From: Streptomyces monashensis
Lineage (GTDB): Bacteria > Actinomycetota > Actinomycetes > Streptomycetales > Streptomycetaceae
NCBI RefSeq assembly: GCF_001866665.1
Contig: NZ_MLYO01000113.1
Location: forward strand, 1-64,000
Length of the DNA stretch: 64,000 nt
Reading direction: 5' to 3'
The notes under the pieces are model-generated. The model ran no database searches. It saw only the letters and a program-made list of their open reading frames with translations, and was not told the origin of the DNA. This document shows, one piece after another, positions 17,434 to 27,050 of this stretch. Numbering within the stretch: the first letter of the stretch is position 1; every line of letters begins with the position of its first letter. A program made the translations under genes and the position numbers.

Positions 17434-20400
17434 CGACCGTCCCCCTTAGTCGTTCCTGGTGCTGTGCCGTTGCCGGACTCCTCGCCCGCGGCGTTCTCCT
17501 CCCGGCCGCGCTGCCAGCCGCGCTGGAGCGAGGCCATCCGGCTGCGGACCTCCTCGGCGTCGCGGTCGGCGGGCGGCCCCGTCCGGTCGGCGCGTCGTGC
17601 GGTGTCCTGCTTGAGCTGGGGAGCCAGGCTGGCCTGGCGCACCCGCCGGGGCAACGGCGCGCTGCCGTCCGGTGCCGCGTCCGGCCGGGCGGCCGCGGCA
17701 CCGGAGGTGAGGTCTGGGGTCCGTCCGCGCGGCGGGGCCGCGTCGGTGCGGGTGACGGCTCCTTCGCCGCTCGGCGGCGCTGCGACGCCGGGGCGTGCCG
17801 TATCGCCGTCGGGTCCGGCCGTATCGCTGTCGGGTCCGGCCGCGGTGCCGGCAGGCGAAGCCGTGTCGCCGGGCCGCGTCGCGTCGCCGCCTGAGGGCAG
17901 GGCGGAGGCGCCGGGGCCGCGCCGGAGCGCCTCGTCCGACGGGGCCGCCCTGCCGGGACCGCCCTCGGCCGTCCCCTTCGTCCGGGTGCGCCGGGGCAGT
18001 GCGGGAATCCCGGGCGACGCGTCGGCGGCGCCGGCACGGGCGGGTCCGCCGTCCTCCACGCGCTCGGCGGGTTCACCGGTGCGCCGGACGGTCGCGCCGC
18101 GCCGCCGGGTGGGCAGCGGGGCCGGCCCGCCCGGCTCGGGGCGGCGGGGGCCGGCGGCGGACTCCTGGTCGGAGTCGGCGCGGGAGCGCTGGTCGGTGAC
18201 GGGCCTGCCGTGCGAGCTGACCAGCTTGGGCGGCTGACGGCGCGGCGGCGGCACGGGGCCGCGGTCGCCGGCCGGGTCACGCGGCAGGCGGTCGGCGGCC
18301 GGGGCGGGGGCCCGGTCCTCGTCGCGGGGGCGGGAGCGCCGGTGCCGGAACAGTCCGCCGAGCTCGCTGTCCTCGTCCCCGAGGACGCCGGGGAAGTCGT
18401 CGAGGGCGTCGAGATCGACGGGGGCCTCCAGCTCGACGGGGCCGTCCAGCAGGGAGGTCTGGAGCGCGGGCAGTTGCGCCGGCGGCGCGGAACGGCCCAG
18501 GGCCTGTCCCGGCCCCCTCGCCGAACGGTCCCGGTCCAGGCGGAAGCCGAGGCCGTTCGTGTCCGGTACGTCGTCGCTCAGCAGCGCGTCGGGGATGAAC
18601 ACGACGGCGGTGGTGCCGCCGTACGGCGAGGGCTGGAGGGAGACCCGGACGTTCTGCCGCTGGGCGAGGCGGCTGACGACGAAGAGGCCGAGCCGGTCGG
18701 TGTCGGACAGTTCGAACTCGGGGGTCTCGGCGAGGCGCAGGTTGGCGTCCAGGAGCGCCTCGGCGGTCATGCCGAGTCCCCGGTCGTGGATCTCCAGGGT
18801 GAATCCGTTGGCGACGCGCTCGCCGAGGACCTGGACGGCGGTGTGCGGGGGTGAGAACACCGTGGCGTTCTCCAGGAGTTCGGCCACGAGGTGGGTGAGG
18901 TCGGCGACGGCCGGGCCGGTGACGGCGACCCGCGGCAGCCGCCGCACCTCGACGCGCTCGTAGTCCTCCACCTCGGCGACGGCGGCCCGGACGACGTCCA
19001 TCAGCTGCACGGGGCGACGCCACTGCCGCGACGGCGCCGCGCCGGAGAGGATCACCAGGCCCTCGGCGTGCCGGCGCATGCGGGTGGTGAGGTGGTCCAG
19101 GCGGAAGAGGTCGGCGAGTTCGTCGGTGTCCTCGGTCCGGCGTTCCATGGTGTCGAGCAGGGTGAGCTGCTTGTGCAGCAGCACCTGGCTGCGGCGGGCG
19201 AGGTTGACGAACACCTCGGAGACACCGGCGCGCAGTTCGGCCTGTTTGACGGCGGCCTCGACGGCGGCGCGCTGAAGGGTGTTGAGGGCCTGGCCCACCT
19301 CGCCGACCTCGTTCTTGTCGTACTCCAGGCGCGGCGCCTCGGTCTCGATGTCGACCTGTTCGCCGACGGACAGCCGGCGCATCACGCTGGGCAGCCGGAC
19401 GCCGGAGGCCTCATGCGCCTCCAGGCGCAGCTGGCGCAGGTCACGGATGAGGCCGCGGCCGATCCGGACCGACACGAAGAGGGAGAACAGCAGCGCGATC
19501 AGCCCGAGGACGCCCGGTACCGCCGCCTGGAAGATGATGGTCAGGGCGACGGGGCGGGTGCTGTGCTGGAAGCGGTCGCCCGCGTGGTCGTCCATGGTGC
19601 CGAGTTCGTCCAGGACGCCTGCCGCGGCGGTGTCCCAGCTCTTGGCCGTGACGTCGCGGGGCGTGCCGGAACCCGTGCCGATGACGGACTGTTCTGCCGT
19701 GCGCAGCGGGGCGGTGGTGGCGTCCTGCCAGAAGCGTTCGTAGCGTGCGCGCTCACCGGCGGGCAGCAGCGGCAGGCTGATGTCGTACAGGAGGGTGCGC
19801 TGGGCGACCAGGTCGGAGATGTCCCGGGTCTCGTCGCGGGTGAGGGTGCCGACGACGAGCGAGGAGCCGAGCAGGGCGTCCTCGCGGGAGAGCAGCTCGC
19901 GCGCGCGGGTGACGTTGACCAGCGCGCGGGCCTGCTTGTCCAGCCCGACGTCGTCCACGCCGTCGAGGCCGTCGAGCAGCGTGTAGCAGGGGTCGACGAG
20001 GCGGTTGTAGAGGTCGAGTGCCTGGGCCCGTCTGACCGTGCCCTGCTCGACGCCGCGGCGCAGGGAGTCGAGGCCATCGAAGGCGTCCAGGACGTTGGCG
20101 AGGCGTTCGTTCTCGGCCGCGTTCATGCCGTCGGCTTTGTCGTGCTCCCCGGCGTTCTTGCGGACCTCGACGATCGCCTGGTCGGTGGCGATCCGCGTGC
20201 GGTGCAGCGCGGCGAGCGCGTCGGCTGCGCGGGGGTCCGCGAGGTAGACGAGCGTCTGGCGGCGCTCCTGCTGCAGCGCGCGGACGGTGTCCTCGGTGGG
20301 ATAGCCGATGTCCTTGACGACGTCGGTGGCGTGGAACAGCCGGGCGACCTCGCGCCCTGTGATCACCGTGGCAAAGGCCCAGACGGCGACCAGGGACACC

Positions 20401-20459
20401 AGCGGCACGAGAAGCAGCGCCACGATCTTCCGGCGGATCGACTTCCCGCGAAAGCGCAT
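17430..20459 (-). CDS. cvnA: Conservon sensor-kinase-like membrane protein CvnA
   Basis: This 1009-residue protein heads the conservon. A transmembrane helix near residues 12-33 and another near 306-332 enclose an extracytoplasmic nitrate/nitrite-sensing-type helical domain. HAMP and a helical region follow, then an HATPase_c domain with N box VAELLENATVFS, G1 HDRGLGM and G2 GGTTAVVFIP. No phosphoacceptor H-box with a clear histidine is evident, as is usual for CvnA, so it may sense and signal without classical phosphotransfer. The last 350 residues are a long disordered Pro/Ala/Arg-rich tail. ATG 20459 is preceded by GGGGGAGG, closely spaced. It is the first gene of cvnABCD. Confidence 0.92.
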   Translation of the reverse strand: MRFRGKSIRRKIVALLLVPLVSLVAVWAFATVITGREVARLFHATDVVKDIGYPTEDTVRALQQERRQTLVYLADPRAADALAALHRTRIATDQAIVEVRKNAGEHDKADGMNAAENERLANVLDAFDGLDSLRRGVEQGTVRRAQALDLYNRLVDPCYTLLDGLDGVDDVGLDKQARALVNVTRARELLSREDALLGSSLVVGTLTRDETRDISDLVAQRTLLYDISLPLLPAGERARYERFWQDATTAPLRTAEQSVIGTGSGTPRDVTAKSWDTAAAGVLDELGTMDDHAGDRFQHSTRPVALTIIFQAAVPGVLGLIALLFSLFVSVRIGRGLIRDLRQLRLEAHEASGVRLPSVMRRLSVGEQVDIETEAPRLEYDKNEVGEVGQALNTLQRAAVEAAVKQAELRAGVSEVFVNLARRSQVLLHKQLTLLDTMERRTEDTDELADLFRLDHLTTRMRRHAEGLVILSGAAPSRQWRRPVQLMDVVRAAVAEVEDYERVEVRRLPRVAVTGPAVADLTHLVAELLENATVFSPPHTAVQVLGERVANGFTLEIHDRGLGMTAEALLDANLRLAETPEFELSDTDRLGLFVVSRLAQRQNVRVSLQPSPYGGTTAVVFIPDALLSDDVPDTNGLGFRLDRDRSARGPGQALGRSAPPAQLPALQTSLLDGPVELEAPVDLDALDDFPGVLGDEDSELGGLFRHRRSRPRDEDRAPAPAADRLPRDPAGDRGPVPPPRRQPPKLVSSHGRPVTDQRSRADSDQESAAGPRRPEPGGPAPLPTRRRGATVRRTGEPAERVEDGGPARAGAADASPGIPALPRRTRTKGTAEGGPGRAAPSDEALRRGPGASALPSGGDATRPGDTASPAGTAAGPDSDTAGPDGDTARPGVAAPPSGEGAVTRTDAAPPRGRTPDLTSGAAAARPDAAPDGSAPLPRRVRQASLAPQLKQDTARRADRTGPPADRDAEEVRSRMASLQRGWQRGREENAAGEESGNGTAPGTTKGDGR

Positions 20460-20890
20460 GGCCTCCCCCAGCTCGACCCCCGCCGGCCGGGGGTGCACAT
20501 GAGTGTCAACAAACGGCGCGAGCCTACTACCGCCCCACAGTTAACTCGAAGACACGTCCGGAGGACGAACTTCCGCTCCGGCGGCAAGAGATGGCGAGTT
20601 GTCCGGGCATTGCGGGAGATTGCACCCGCGATCGAGCGGCCGGCCCCGCACCGACCACGGCGTCACGGCCAGGTGGTTGGCTGGATTTTTTCGCTGGTGG
20701 GGAATCTTCCGGTGATCTCGTTCGTCCTTGTCTGTGGGAGGTCTTCGGGAAATGGGTGCGGAATGGGCCACAGGTGCCGCATCTCTGACCTCGGCGGCGT
20801 AAAACTGCGCAAGCCGGGCAGCCACTGGGGAGTCGGAGTCCTGGTACTCCGGGGCGAGCGGTGTGCCGGCGGTGGGGAGTGACAAGGGTG
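20460..20890. other. Divergent intergenic region between cvnA and a small membrane protein
   Basis: About 430 bases without a convincing gene. It must hold the cvnA promoter on the minus strand and the promoter of the 20891 gene. Around 20690-20760 it is less GC-rich, with a T6 run. I see no strong palindrome, RNA gene or textbook -35/-10 pair. Open frames crossing it are shadows without plausible protein composition. Confidence 0.5.
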
Positions 20891-21424
20891 ATGGGGACGG
20901 CGGAGGGGCGCGAGGCGCAGGCCGAGCGCGTGGCGGAGCGCCCGGCGGCGACACGCGGGCAGCGAGAGCCGGATCGCGACATTCCGGTGCGCGGGCACGT
21001 CGGGGGGTCGGCCGACACGGAACGGCAGCCGGGGTACCGGCCGTTGTGGATCGAGGAGCCGGCCAAGCGGCACCCGCTGCCCGATCCGGTGCGGACGGCG
21101 GCGGTGCGGGCGGTCCTGATCATGGCGGTGACGCTGATCCAGGCGATGGTGGCCTTCCTGTGCACGATGGCCGGGTCCTGGCCGGCCTTCCCCATGGTGA
21201 TCAGCAGTGTGGTGAGCACGGTGGTGGCCACATGGGCGGTGGTCGACGTGTGGGTCACCCGCCAGGTGTGGAACCAGCGCAACGGCGTGGTCTCCGAGCC
21301 GAGCAGCACCGCCCGGACCCTGCGCCGCGAGCGGCGTGCGCGCCGGCGCCGGGAGCGGGCGGCCCTGCGCGAGCAGGAGCGGATACGCAGGCGGGGCGGC
21401 GCCGGTCAGCTGTCCCACCCCTGA
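20891..21424 (+). CDS. Hypothetical membrane protein, two predicted helices
   Basis: I do not recognise this 177-residue protein. The first 75 residues are charged and cytoplasm-like. Two hydrophobic segments follow (AVRAVLIMAVTLIQAMVAFL and a second around MVISSVVSTVVATWAVVDVW). The C-terminus is a very basic run (TLRRERRARRRRERAALREQ), suggesting binding to membrane phospholipid or nucleic acid. The start is uncertain: GGGGAG at 20873-20878 favours GTG 20888 or ATG 20891, and I took the ATG. It diverges from cvnA and converges on the SMC-like gene, with only 39 bases between stops. Confidence 0.65.
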   Translation: MGTAEGREAQAERVAERPAATRGQREPDRDIPVRGHVGGSADTERQPGYRPLWIEEPAKRHPLPDPVRTAAVRAVLIMAVTLIQAMVAFLCTMAGSWPAFPMVISSVVSTVVATWAVVDVWVTRQVWNQRNGVVSEPSSTARTLRRERRARRRRERAALREQERIRRRGGAGQLSHP

Positions 21425-21452
21425 CCCGGCGCGGCCCCGCCGCACCGCCTCA

Positions 21453-21471
21453 CCGCATGACCGTCATGCGG
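21453..21471. terminator. Short hairpin between convergent genes
   Basis: CCGCATGAC and GTCATGCGG flank a single base and overlap the stop of the SMC-like gene. It is the only stem in the 39-base gap, so it may serve both transcripts. The minimal loop makes it a weak call. Confidence 0.35.
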
Positions 21472-24400
21472 GCTTCTTGAACATCCGCGTCGCCGTGATC
21501 TCGCTGTGCACCGCTTCCCCGGCCTGGGCCTGCTGGGGCAGCCCGGGCCGCAGGTGCTCCTCCACGCTGATGTACTTCAGGCCCGCCCTGAGGTCCGCGT
21601 CGTTGCGCAGCCGGATGACCAGCGGGAACTCGGCGAGGGCGGTCGTGTCGAACAGGCCGGTGGTGTAGAGCAGCTGTACGCCCAGCGCGTCGGACACGGC
21701 CCGCTGGAGCTCCAGCAGATACGTCGCGTTGGCCCGGCCGATCGGGTTGTCGAGGAACAGCGTGCCGGCGTGCCGGTGCTTCTCACGGCCCCGGTCGTTC
21801 GAGCGCAGGGCGGCCATCGTGCAGTACAGCGCGATGGCGGCGGTGAGCAGCTGTCCGCCGGAGAACACGTCGCCCATCTGTCCGACGGGGACGCGCTCGG
21901 CGCGCAGTACGGCGTCGGGCTTGAGGATCTCGACGGCCACGCCCTTCGGCTGGAGGGCCGCCGCGACGCCCCGCAGCAGCAGCGACATGCCGTCGCGACG
22001 CAGGTCGGAGTTCTTCTTCACGGCAGCGCGGGTGGCCTCGTCGATGACCTCGCCGAGGCGTTCGGTGAGCGTGACCTGGTCCGGTTCCTCGAAGCGGATG
22101 CGGAGGAACTCCTGCCCGGACCACTCGCCGAGCCCCTCCGGCAGCCGGGAGAGCCGCTGGGCGGAGCGCAGCGTGGCGAGCGCGGACTCCACCAGCCCGC
22201 GCAACCGGTCCACGATCGAGTCGCGGTTGCGCTCCAGCTGGGCCAGTTCGTCGGTCAGGACGCGCAGCCGGGGTGCGAAGGCGTCGGCCCACTTCTGGGC
22301 GTGCTCGGGCAGCGCGGAGGCGGGAAGTTCGCGGATCTGTTGGCGGGCGGGGGTGCGGACCTGCTCGAAGCGCGTGGAGTTGGCGTGCCGGACGAGGACG
22401 TCACTCGCCTCGCGCACGGCCGCCTCGGCGGCGGACAGGTCGCCGGCGCAGCCGCGCAGCGAGCGGCGGGTCTCGGCGGCGGAGTGCCGGGCGTCGTCCA
22501 GGCTGCCCGGGTAGGGCTCCGGCTCCTCCTGGTCCTCCTCCGGGGCGTGCTCGCGCAGCAGGTCGCGGAGCATCGCGGCGATCTCGTCGAAGCCGCCGGC
22601 CGCGTCCTCGGCGCCCCGGTGGGCGCCCTGCAGCTCGGCGTGCGCGTCGCGGGCCTGGGCCAACGCCTCGGTACGGGAAGCCAGTTCGCCCGTCGCGGTG
22701 CGCAGCAGCGCCTGGGCGTGCTCGGCGTCGCGCGGGACGAGGTCCGCGGGCAGCTCGGTGTGCGCCTCGCCGTCCTCGGGGGCGTGGCGCTCGGCCTCGC
22801 CGCGCAGCCGGCCGAGCTGCTCGCTCGCGGTGGACATGCGGGTCTCCAGGAGCTGCACCAGCTCCTCCGCGCGCGCGGCGGCCGCCTGCCGGGAGGGGCC
22901 GTCGGAGCCGTCGGGCGACTGGAGCAGCTGCTCGGCGCGGGTGCGCACCCTGTTGGTGAGCCGGTCCAGTTCGGCGCGGGCGGCGCTCTCGTCGCTCTCC
23001 GCGCGGGCCTGCTCGGCCCGCAGGTCGGCGCCGACGCCGACCTTCTCGTACACCTGGGAGGCGGCCCGGTAGGCCTCGCGGAGGGCGGGCAGGGCCGCCT
23101 TCGGGGCGTCCACGTCCTCGACCGGTACGTCGTCGGGGGCGCCGGCGATCTCGGAGCGCTCGGCGCGCAGGGCGCGGGCGGTGCGGCGGGCGTCGTCGGC
23201 GGCGCGCTGCGCGGCGCGGCGGTCCTCGTCGGCGGCGCGGGCGCGGTCCAGGCAGATCTGGGCGCGGACCTCGGACTCGGCGGCCTCGTCGGCGAGTTCG
23301 CGGAGCCTGACCTGCCAGCCGGCGCGCTCACGGAGCCGGAAGGCGAGTCCGGCGAGGGCGTCGGCGGCGCGGCGGGCCTTCTGCGCGGCCTCCTGACGCT
23401 CGTCGCGCAGCTGGGCGGCCTCGGCGGCGGCCTCCTCGGCCTCGGCGCGTGCGGTGCGCAGCTCGGCCAGTTCCGCCTCGGTCTCCTCGGCGAACGCGCC
23501 CGCCTCATGGGCGGCCCGGGCGAGTTCGGTGAGGCGTCCGGCGGGGCAGCCGGTGCGCCAGGAGGCGAGCCGGGCGGCCAGCTCGCGGTCCTTGCCGAGC
23601 CGGGCGGCCAGGGTGCGGATCTCCTCGTCGCGCTCTGCGGCCCGGGCGCGCAGCGCGTGCCGTTCCTCGTCGGCGGCGAGTTCGTCGTGCATGGCCGGGT
23701 TCGGCGGCACGAGGAAGACGTCCTCGGAGGAGGCGTCGGTGGCGGGGGGCGGGGCGAGCAGGGCGGCGGCCGTACCGACGGCGACGGTCGAACGGGGCAG
23801 CAGGGCGGCGTCGGCGAGGGCGTCGCGGGCACGGGCGTGCGTGTCCGGGTCGGTGATGATCACACCGTCGACGAGTTCGGGCCGGGCGGCGAGCACGCGC
23901 GCGTGGTCGGCGGGGTCGACGGACTGGGCGAGGTAGCGCCAGCCGGGCAGCGCGGGGATGCCGTGCTCGCCGAGGAACTCCACGGTGGCCAGCACGTCCG
24001 GGCCGGGCGGCAGCAGCCCGCCGTCGCCGAGCGCGCCGAGGATCCGGGCGTCGTCGGCGGCCGCGGTGCGCAGCTCGAACAGGTGCCGTTCGGCGGCCGT
24101 CACGGCGTCGTCGAGGAGTTCGCGCAACTCGTCCGCGAACCGGTCGAGTTCTTCGGGCCGCAGCGGGCCGTCGGCGGCGGGGCGCGCCTCCGTGGCCGCC
24201 GTGACGCGCGTGTCGTCGTCGGTGTCGGTGCGCGGGCCGGGCACGCGTGCCCTGCTCGGGGTGCCGGGCAGGCTCAGCAGTTCCGCGAGCCGCTCCTCGG
24301 CGGCCAGGGACTCGGCGAGACGCTGCTCGGCCTCGTGGGCGCGTGCGGCGGCCGCCGCCGCATCGGCCGCGCGGGCCGCCGTCAGCTCCGCCCGGGACTC

Positions 24401-26107
24401 GGCGGACGCCGCCTCGCGTGCGTGCTCGGTGACCTTGCGGGCGGCCTCGCGGGCCGCGTCCCAGGCGGCCACCGCGGTCTTCTCGGCGTCGCTGGCGGCG
24501 AGCGCGGCCCGGGCCGGGTCGGCGTCCGGGGCGCTGTCGTCGAGCCAGCCCGCGCGGACCGCCTCGGCGGTCTCCTGCTCGACCTCGGTGAGACGCTGGC
24601 GCAGATGCCCGGCCTCGCTGCGGGCGCGCTGGGCCTCGGTCGCGGCGGTCGTGGAGTCGCGGTGGGCGCAGTCGCCGACCTCTTGGAGGGCGGCGGAGCG
24701 CTCCTCCTCCTCGTTGGCGAGGGCCTCGGCGCTCTCGGCGGCGGTGTGCAGGGCCCGTACGAGGTCCACGGCGGCCTTGGCACGGGCGGCGAGCGCGGGC
24801 GCCGCGTCCCGCTCGGCCTCCTGGATGGCGGCGGACACGCGCGCGACGCGGTCGGCGGCGGCCCGGTGCCGCAGCACGGCCTCGGCGGCCTGCCAGGCGG
24901 AGTGCAGGGTGCGGGCGTCGGCCAGCTCGCGCTTCTGCGCGGCGGCGGACTTCTCGGCGGCGGCGAGCGCCAGGGAGGCGTGCCGGTAGGCGAGTTCGGC
25001 GGCGGTCAGGGCGCTGCGCTCCCGCCCGCCCTCGGAGTGCGTGACGGTGTAGGCGGCGGCCGTGACGCGCTGGGCGAGGTCGGCGGCCCGCACCCGCTCC
25101 CGCACGGCCCGCGCGGACAGCCGCCGGGCGAGGGTGCGGGTGCGGCGCTCGGCACCGGCGTGGACGTCACGCGCACGCGCGCGGCTGTCGGCGGCCTCGA
25201 CGATGCGCCCGAGCAGGTCGACCGAGCCGGCGGTGAAGTCCCGTTCGGCGATCAGCTCGGCGCGCCGTCCGAGCTTGTTGCCGAAGCCGCTGACGAGGTC
25301 GGCGAGGCCGTCGGTGTCACGGGTGTCGGTGACCGCGCGCAGCAGCAGGTCGGTGAAGTCGGAGTCCTTCTTGACCGCGAAGAGGCCGGCCGCCTCGCCC
25401 TCGTCTGCGTTCATCTCGCGCTGGTAGCGGAAGAGTTCGGGATCGAGGCCGAGGTCGCCGAGGTGCTCGATCCAGCGGTCGTGGATCTCCTCCCAGTGCA
25501 CCTCCAGATGCGGGTAGGCCTTGTCCGCCTCCGTCAGGGCGTCGCGGAAGCCCTTCATGGTGCGGCGCCGGCCCTGGGCGCCCGAGGCGCCCTCGACGGG
25601 CGGCCGTACGGCGGTGGCCTCGGCGACCGGCAGGTTGTCCAGGCTCAGTCCGGGGCCGGGCCGGAAGGAGTACCAGGCCTCGGCGAACTTGCGCGGGTCG
25701 TTGGAGACCTGCCGCCCCCGCCACTCGCTGACCTTGCCGACCACGACGCACTCGCCGGTCTGCACGTGCTGCCACTCCAGCGCCACGTGTCCGCAGTCGT
25801 CGGCGAGCAGGAACTTGCGCAGCACGCCGGAGCTGGCGCCGCCGAGGGTGTTGCGGTGGCCCGGCAGCATCACCGAGAAGATCAGCTTGAGCAGGACCGA
25901 CTTGCCGCCGCCGTTCTCCAGGAAGAGCACGCCCGCGGGCGCGGGGCGGCGCGGCGGCCCGACCGGCTCCTCCTCGAAGAACTCCGCCTGCGTGGGCGCC
26001 GGGTCGGGCACGGGCTCGCCCACGCCCCGCAGGTCAAGCACGGTGTCGGCGTAGCGCGCACCGGCGGGCCCGATCGAGTAGAGGCGGACCCGGGACAGCT
26101 CGTACAT
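21464..26107 (-). CDS. SMC-like (MukB/JetC-type) ATPase of a condensin-like operon
   Basis: This 1547-residue protein has SMC architecture. The N-terminal head carries Walker A as ENGGGKSVLL (residues 64-73). Long Ala/Glu/Arg-rich coiled coils follow, with a globular hinge-like insert near 700-830 (around GIPALPGWRYLAQ). More coiled coil leads to the C-terminal head, with ABC signature FSGGQLLTAAIAL (about 1415) and Walker B TLFLDNPIGRAN (about 1449). Layout and tail resemble MukB. The residue after the Walker B Asp is Asn, not the catalytic Glu. It is third in an operon after kleisin-like and KITE-like genes. No TOPRIM nuclease (JetD/MksG) adjoins. A role in chromosome organisation or defence is inference. 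Confidence 0.8.
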   Translation of the reverse strand: MYELSRVRLYSIGPAGARYADTVLDLRGVGEPVPDPAPTQAEFFEEEPVGPPRRPAPAGVLFLENGGGKSVLLKLIFSVMLPGHRNTLGGASSGVLRKFLLADDCGHVALEWQHVQTGECVVVGKVSEWRGRQVSNDPRKFAEAWYSFRPGPGLSLDNLPVAEATAVRPPVEGASGAQGRRRTMKGFRDALTEADKAYPHLEVHWEEIHDRWIEHLGDLGLDPELFRYQREMNADEGEAAGLFAVKKDSDFTDLLLRAVTDTRDTDGLADLVSGFGNKLGRRAELIAERDFTAGSVDLLGRIVEAADSRARARDVHAGAERRTRTLARRLSARAVRERVRAADLAQRVTAAAYTVTHSEGGRERSALTAAELAYRHASLALAAAEKSAAAQKRELADARTLHSAWQAAEAVLRHRAAADRVARVSAAIQEAERDAAPALAARAKAAVDLVRALHTAAESAEALANEEEERSAALQEVGDCAHRDSTTAATEAQRARSEAGHLRQRLTEVEQETAEAVRAGWLDDSAPDADPARAALAASDAEKTAVAAWDAAREAARKVTEHAREAASAESRAELTAARAADAAAAAARAHEAEQRLAESLAAEERLAELLSLPGTPSRARVPGPRTDTDDDTRVTAATEARPAADGPLRPEELDRFADELRELLDDAVTAAERHLFELRTAAADDARILGALGDGGLLPPGPDVLATVEFLGEHGIPALPGWRYLAQSVDPADHARVLAARPELVDGVIITDPDTHARARDALADAALLPRSTVAVGTAAALLAPPPATDASSEDVFLVPPNPAMHDELAADEERHALRARAAERDEEIRTLAARLGKDRELAARLASWRTGCPAGRLTELARAAHEAGAFAEETEAELAELRTARAEAEEAAAEAAQLRDERQEAAQKARRAADALAGLAFRLRERAGWQVRLRELADEAAESEVRAQICLDRARAADEDRRAAQRAADDARRTARALRAERSEIAGAPDDVPVEDVDAPKAALPALREAYRAASQVYEKVGVGADLRAEQARAESDESAARAELDRLTNRVRTRAEQLLQSPDGSDGPSRQAAAARAEELVQLLETRMSTASEQLGRLRGEAERHAPEDGEAHTELPADLVPRDAEHAQALLRTATGELASRTEALAQARDAHAELQGAHRGAEDAAGGFDEIAAMLRDLLREHAPEEDQEEPEPYPGSLDDARHSAAETRRSLRGCAGDLSAAEAAVREASDVLVRHANSTRFEQVRTPARQQIRELPASALPEHAQKWADAFAPRLRVLTDELAQLERNRDSIVDRLRGLVESALATLRSAQRLSRLPEGLGEWSGQEFLRIRFEEPDQVTLTERLGEVIDEATRAAVKKNSDLRRDGMSLLLRGVAAALQPKGVAVEILKPDAVLRAERVPVGQMGDVFSGGQLLTAAIALYCTMAALRSNDRGREKHRHAGTLFLDNPIGRANATYLLELQRAVSDALGVQLLYTTGLFDTTALAEFPLVIRLRNDADLRAGLKYISVEEHLRPGLPQQAQAGEAVHSEITATRMFKKPA

Positions 26108-26171
26108 GGCGGACTCTCGTAAGTCTGGTGAAAGGTGCGGTGGTTCAGGTCGTGGCGGGGCCCGGCGGGCC

Positions 26172-27050
26172 TCAGGAGTGGAACGGCAGTCCGGCGTCGG
26201 CCACCAGCTCCAGGTCCTCGGTGTCCTCGGCGGGCAGCAGGCTGGCCGTGCCGTCGGTCACCGGGACGATGCCCAGGTCGAGCAGTTCGGCCATCGCCGC
26301 GGCGCCGGCCATGTCGCGGACCTGGAGTTGGTAGCGGGCCGTGGTGCGGTACGTGCCGCCGCCGTCGTCGCCGGTGCGCTGGAGGAAGCCCGAGTCGGTG
26401 AGGAAGACGAGGGCCTTGGCGACGATGCCGGTGGTGGAGGCCGCGGGGCGGCGGGCGTCCTTCGTGGCGCCGGTGGCACTGCGTCTGGCCCAGATCCGCC
26501 ACGCGGCCTCCAGGCCGGGCGCGTCGGTCGCCGGGTCGGTGTTCTCGCCCTGCTGCTCGGCCCGCTCCTCCAGGCGCCGGCAGGCCTGCCGTACGAAGGC
26601 GTCGACTCCGTTGACCGTGACGCGGCCGATGTAGGAGTCGTCGGCCAGGTCCTCGGGGCGCGGGAACGCCAGTGCGGCGGCGGCGAGATGGGCGAGGCCG
26701 TGCAGGAAGCGGTCACCGGAGTCGGCGGCGGTGCGACGCGCGTAGTCGCCCATGCGGACGGCGAAGAGGGAGTCCTCGGCGGCCGTCACGGCCATCCCCG
26801 CGCGCGGGGACACCTCCAGCACGACGAGGCCGAGTCCGGCGGCGACGGCGTCGGCGAGCCGCGCGAACGCCGGGTCCTCGCGGTAGCGGCGCAACAGCTC
26901 CGTGTACTCCTGGTCGCGTGCGGGCTGCACCTTGGGCTGCAGGCCGAAGGCGACGAGCCGCGCCGCGTCGGCGGCGTCGGCGGGGGTGAGGGAGGCACCG
27001 GCCGGCGCGGCGGCGGGCTCGGGCTCACTCCAGTCGACGTGCTCGGTCAC
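26172..27050 (-). CDS. KITE/MukE-like winged-helix subunit of the condensin-like operon
   Basis: This 292-residue soluble protein is assigned mainly by position and size: between a kleisin-like and an SMC-like gene, where MukE, MksE or JetB lies in MukBEF/Wadjet operons. The sequence is helical and ends in winged-helix-like elements (GIVAKALVFLTDSGFLQRT, then TYRTTARYQLQVRDMAG). I see no catalytic motif. Start is GTG 27050, with AAGGAG 9 bases upstream. The stop of a 12-residue ORF overlaps this GTG (GTGA), so translation is probably coupled to the first gene. The SMC-like gene begins 64 bases downstream. Direct homology to MukE was not tested. Confidence 0.7.
   Translation of the reverse strand: MTEHVDWSEPEPAAAPAGASLTPADAADAARLVAFGLQPKVQPARDQEYTELLRRYREDPAFARLADAVAAGLGLVVLEVSPRAGMAVTAAEDSLFAVRMGDYARRTAADSGDRFLHGLAHLAAAALAFPRPEDLADDSYIGRVTVNGVDAFVRQACRRLEERAEQQGENTDPATDAPGLEAAWRIWARRSATGATKDARRPAASTTGIVAKALVFLTDSGFLQRTGDDGGGTYRTTARYQLQVRDMAGAAAMAELLDLGIVPVTDGTASLLPAEDTEDLELVADAGLPFHS

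Noticed and set aside
20699..20725. GGGAAT followed by GTT in the cvnA upstream gap
   Set aside because: The spacer is about 14 bases, too short for a SigR promoter (18-19).
21506..26122. A 1538-residue plus-strand frame opposite the SMC-like gene
   Set aside because: It is the antisense shadow of a GC-rich gene: Gly/Val/Arg-rich, no family motif, and it spans the coiled-coil region of the real protein.
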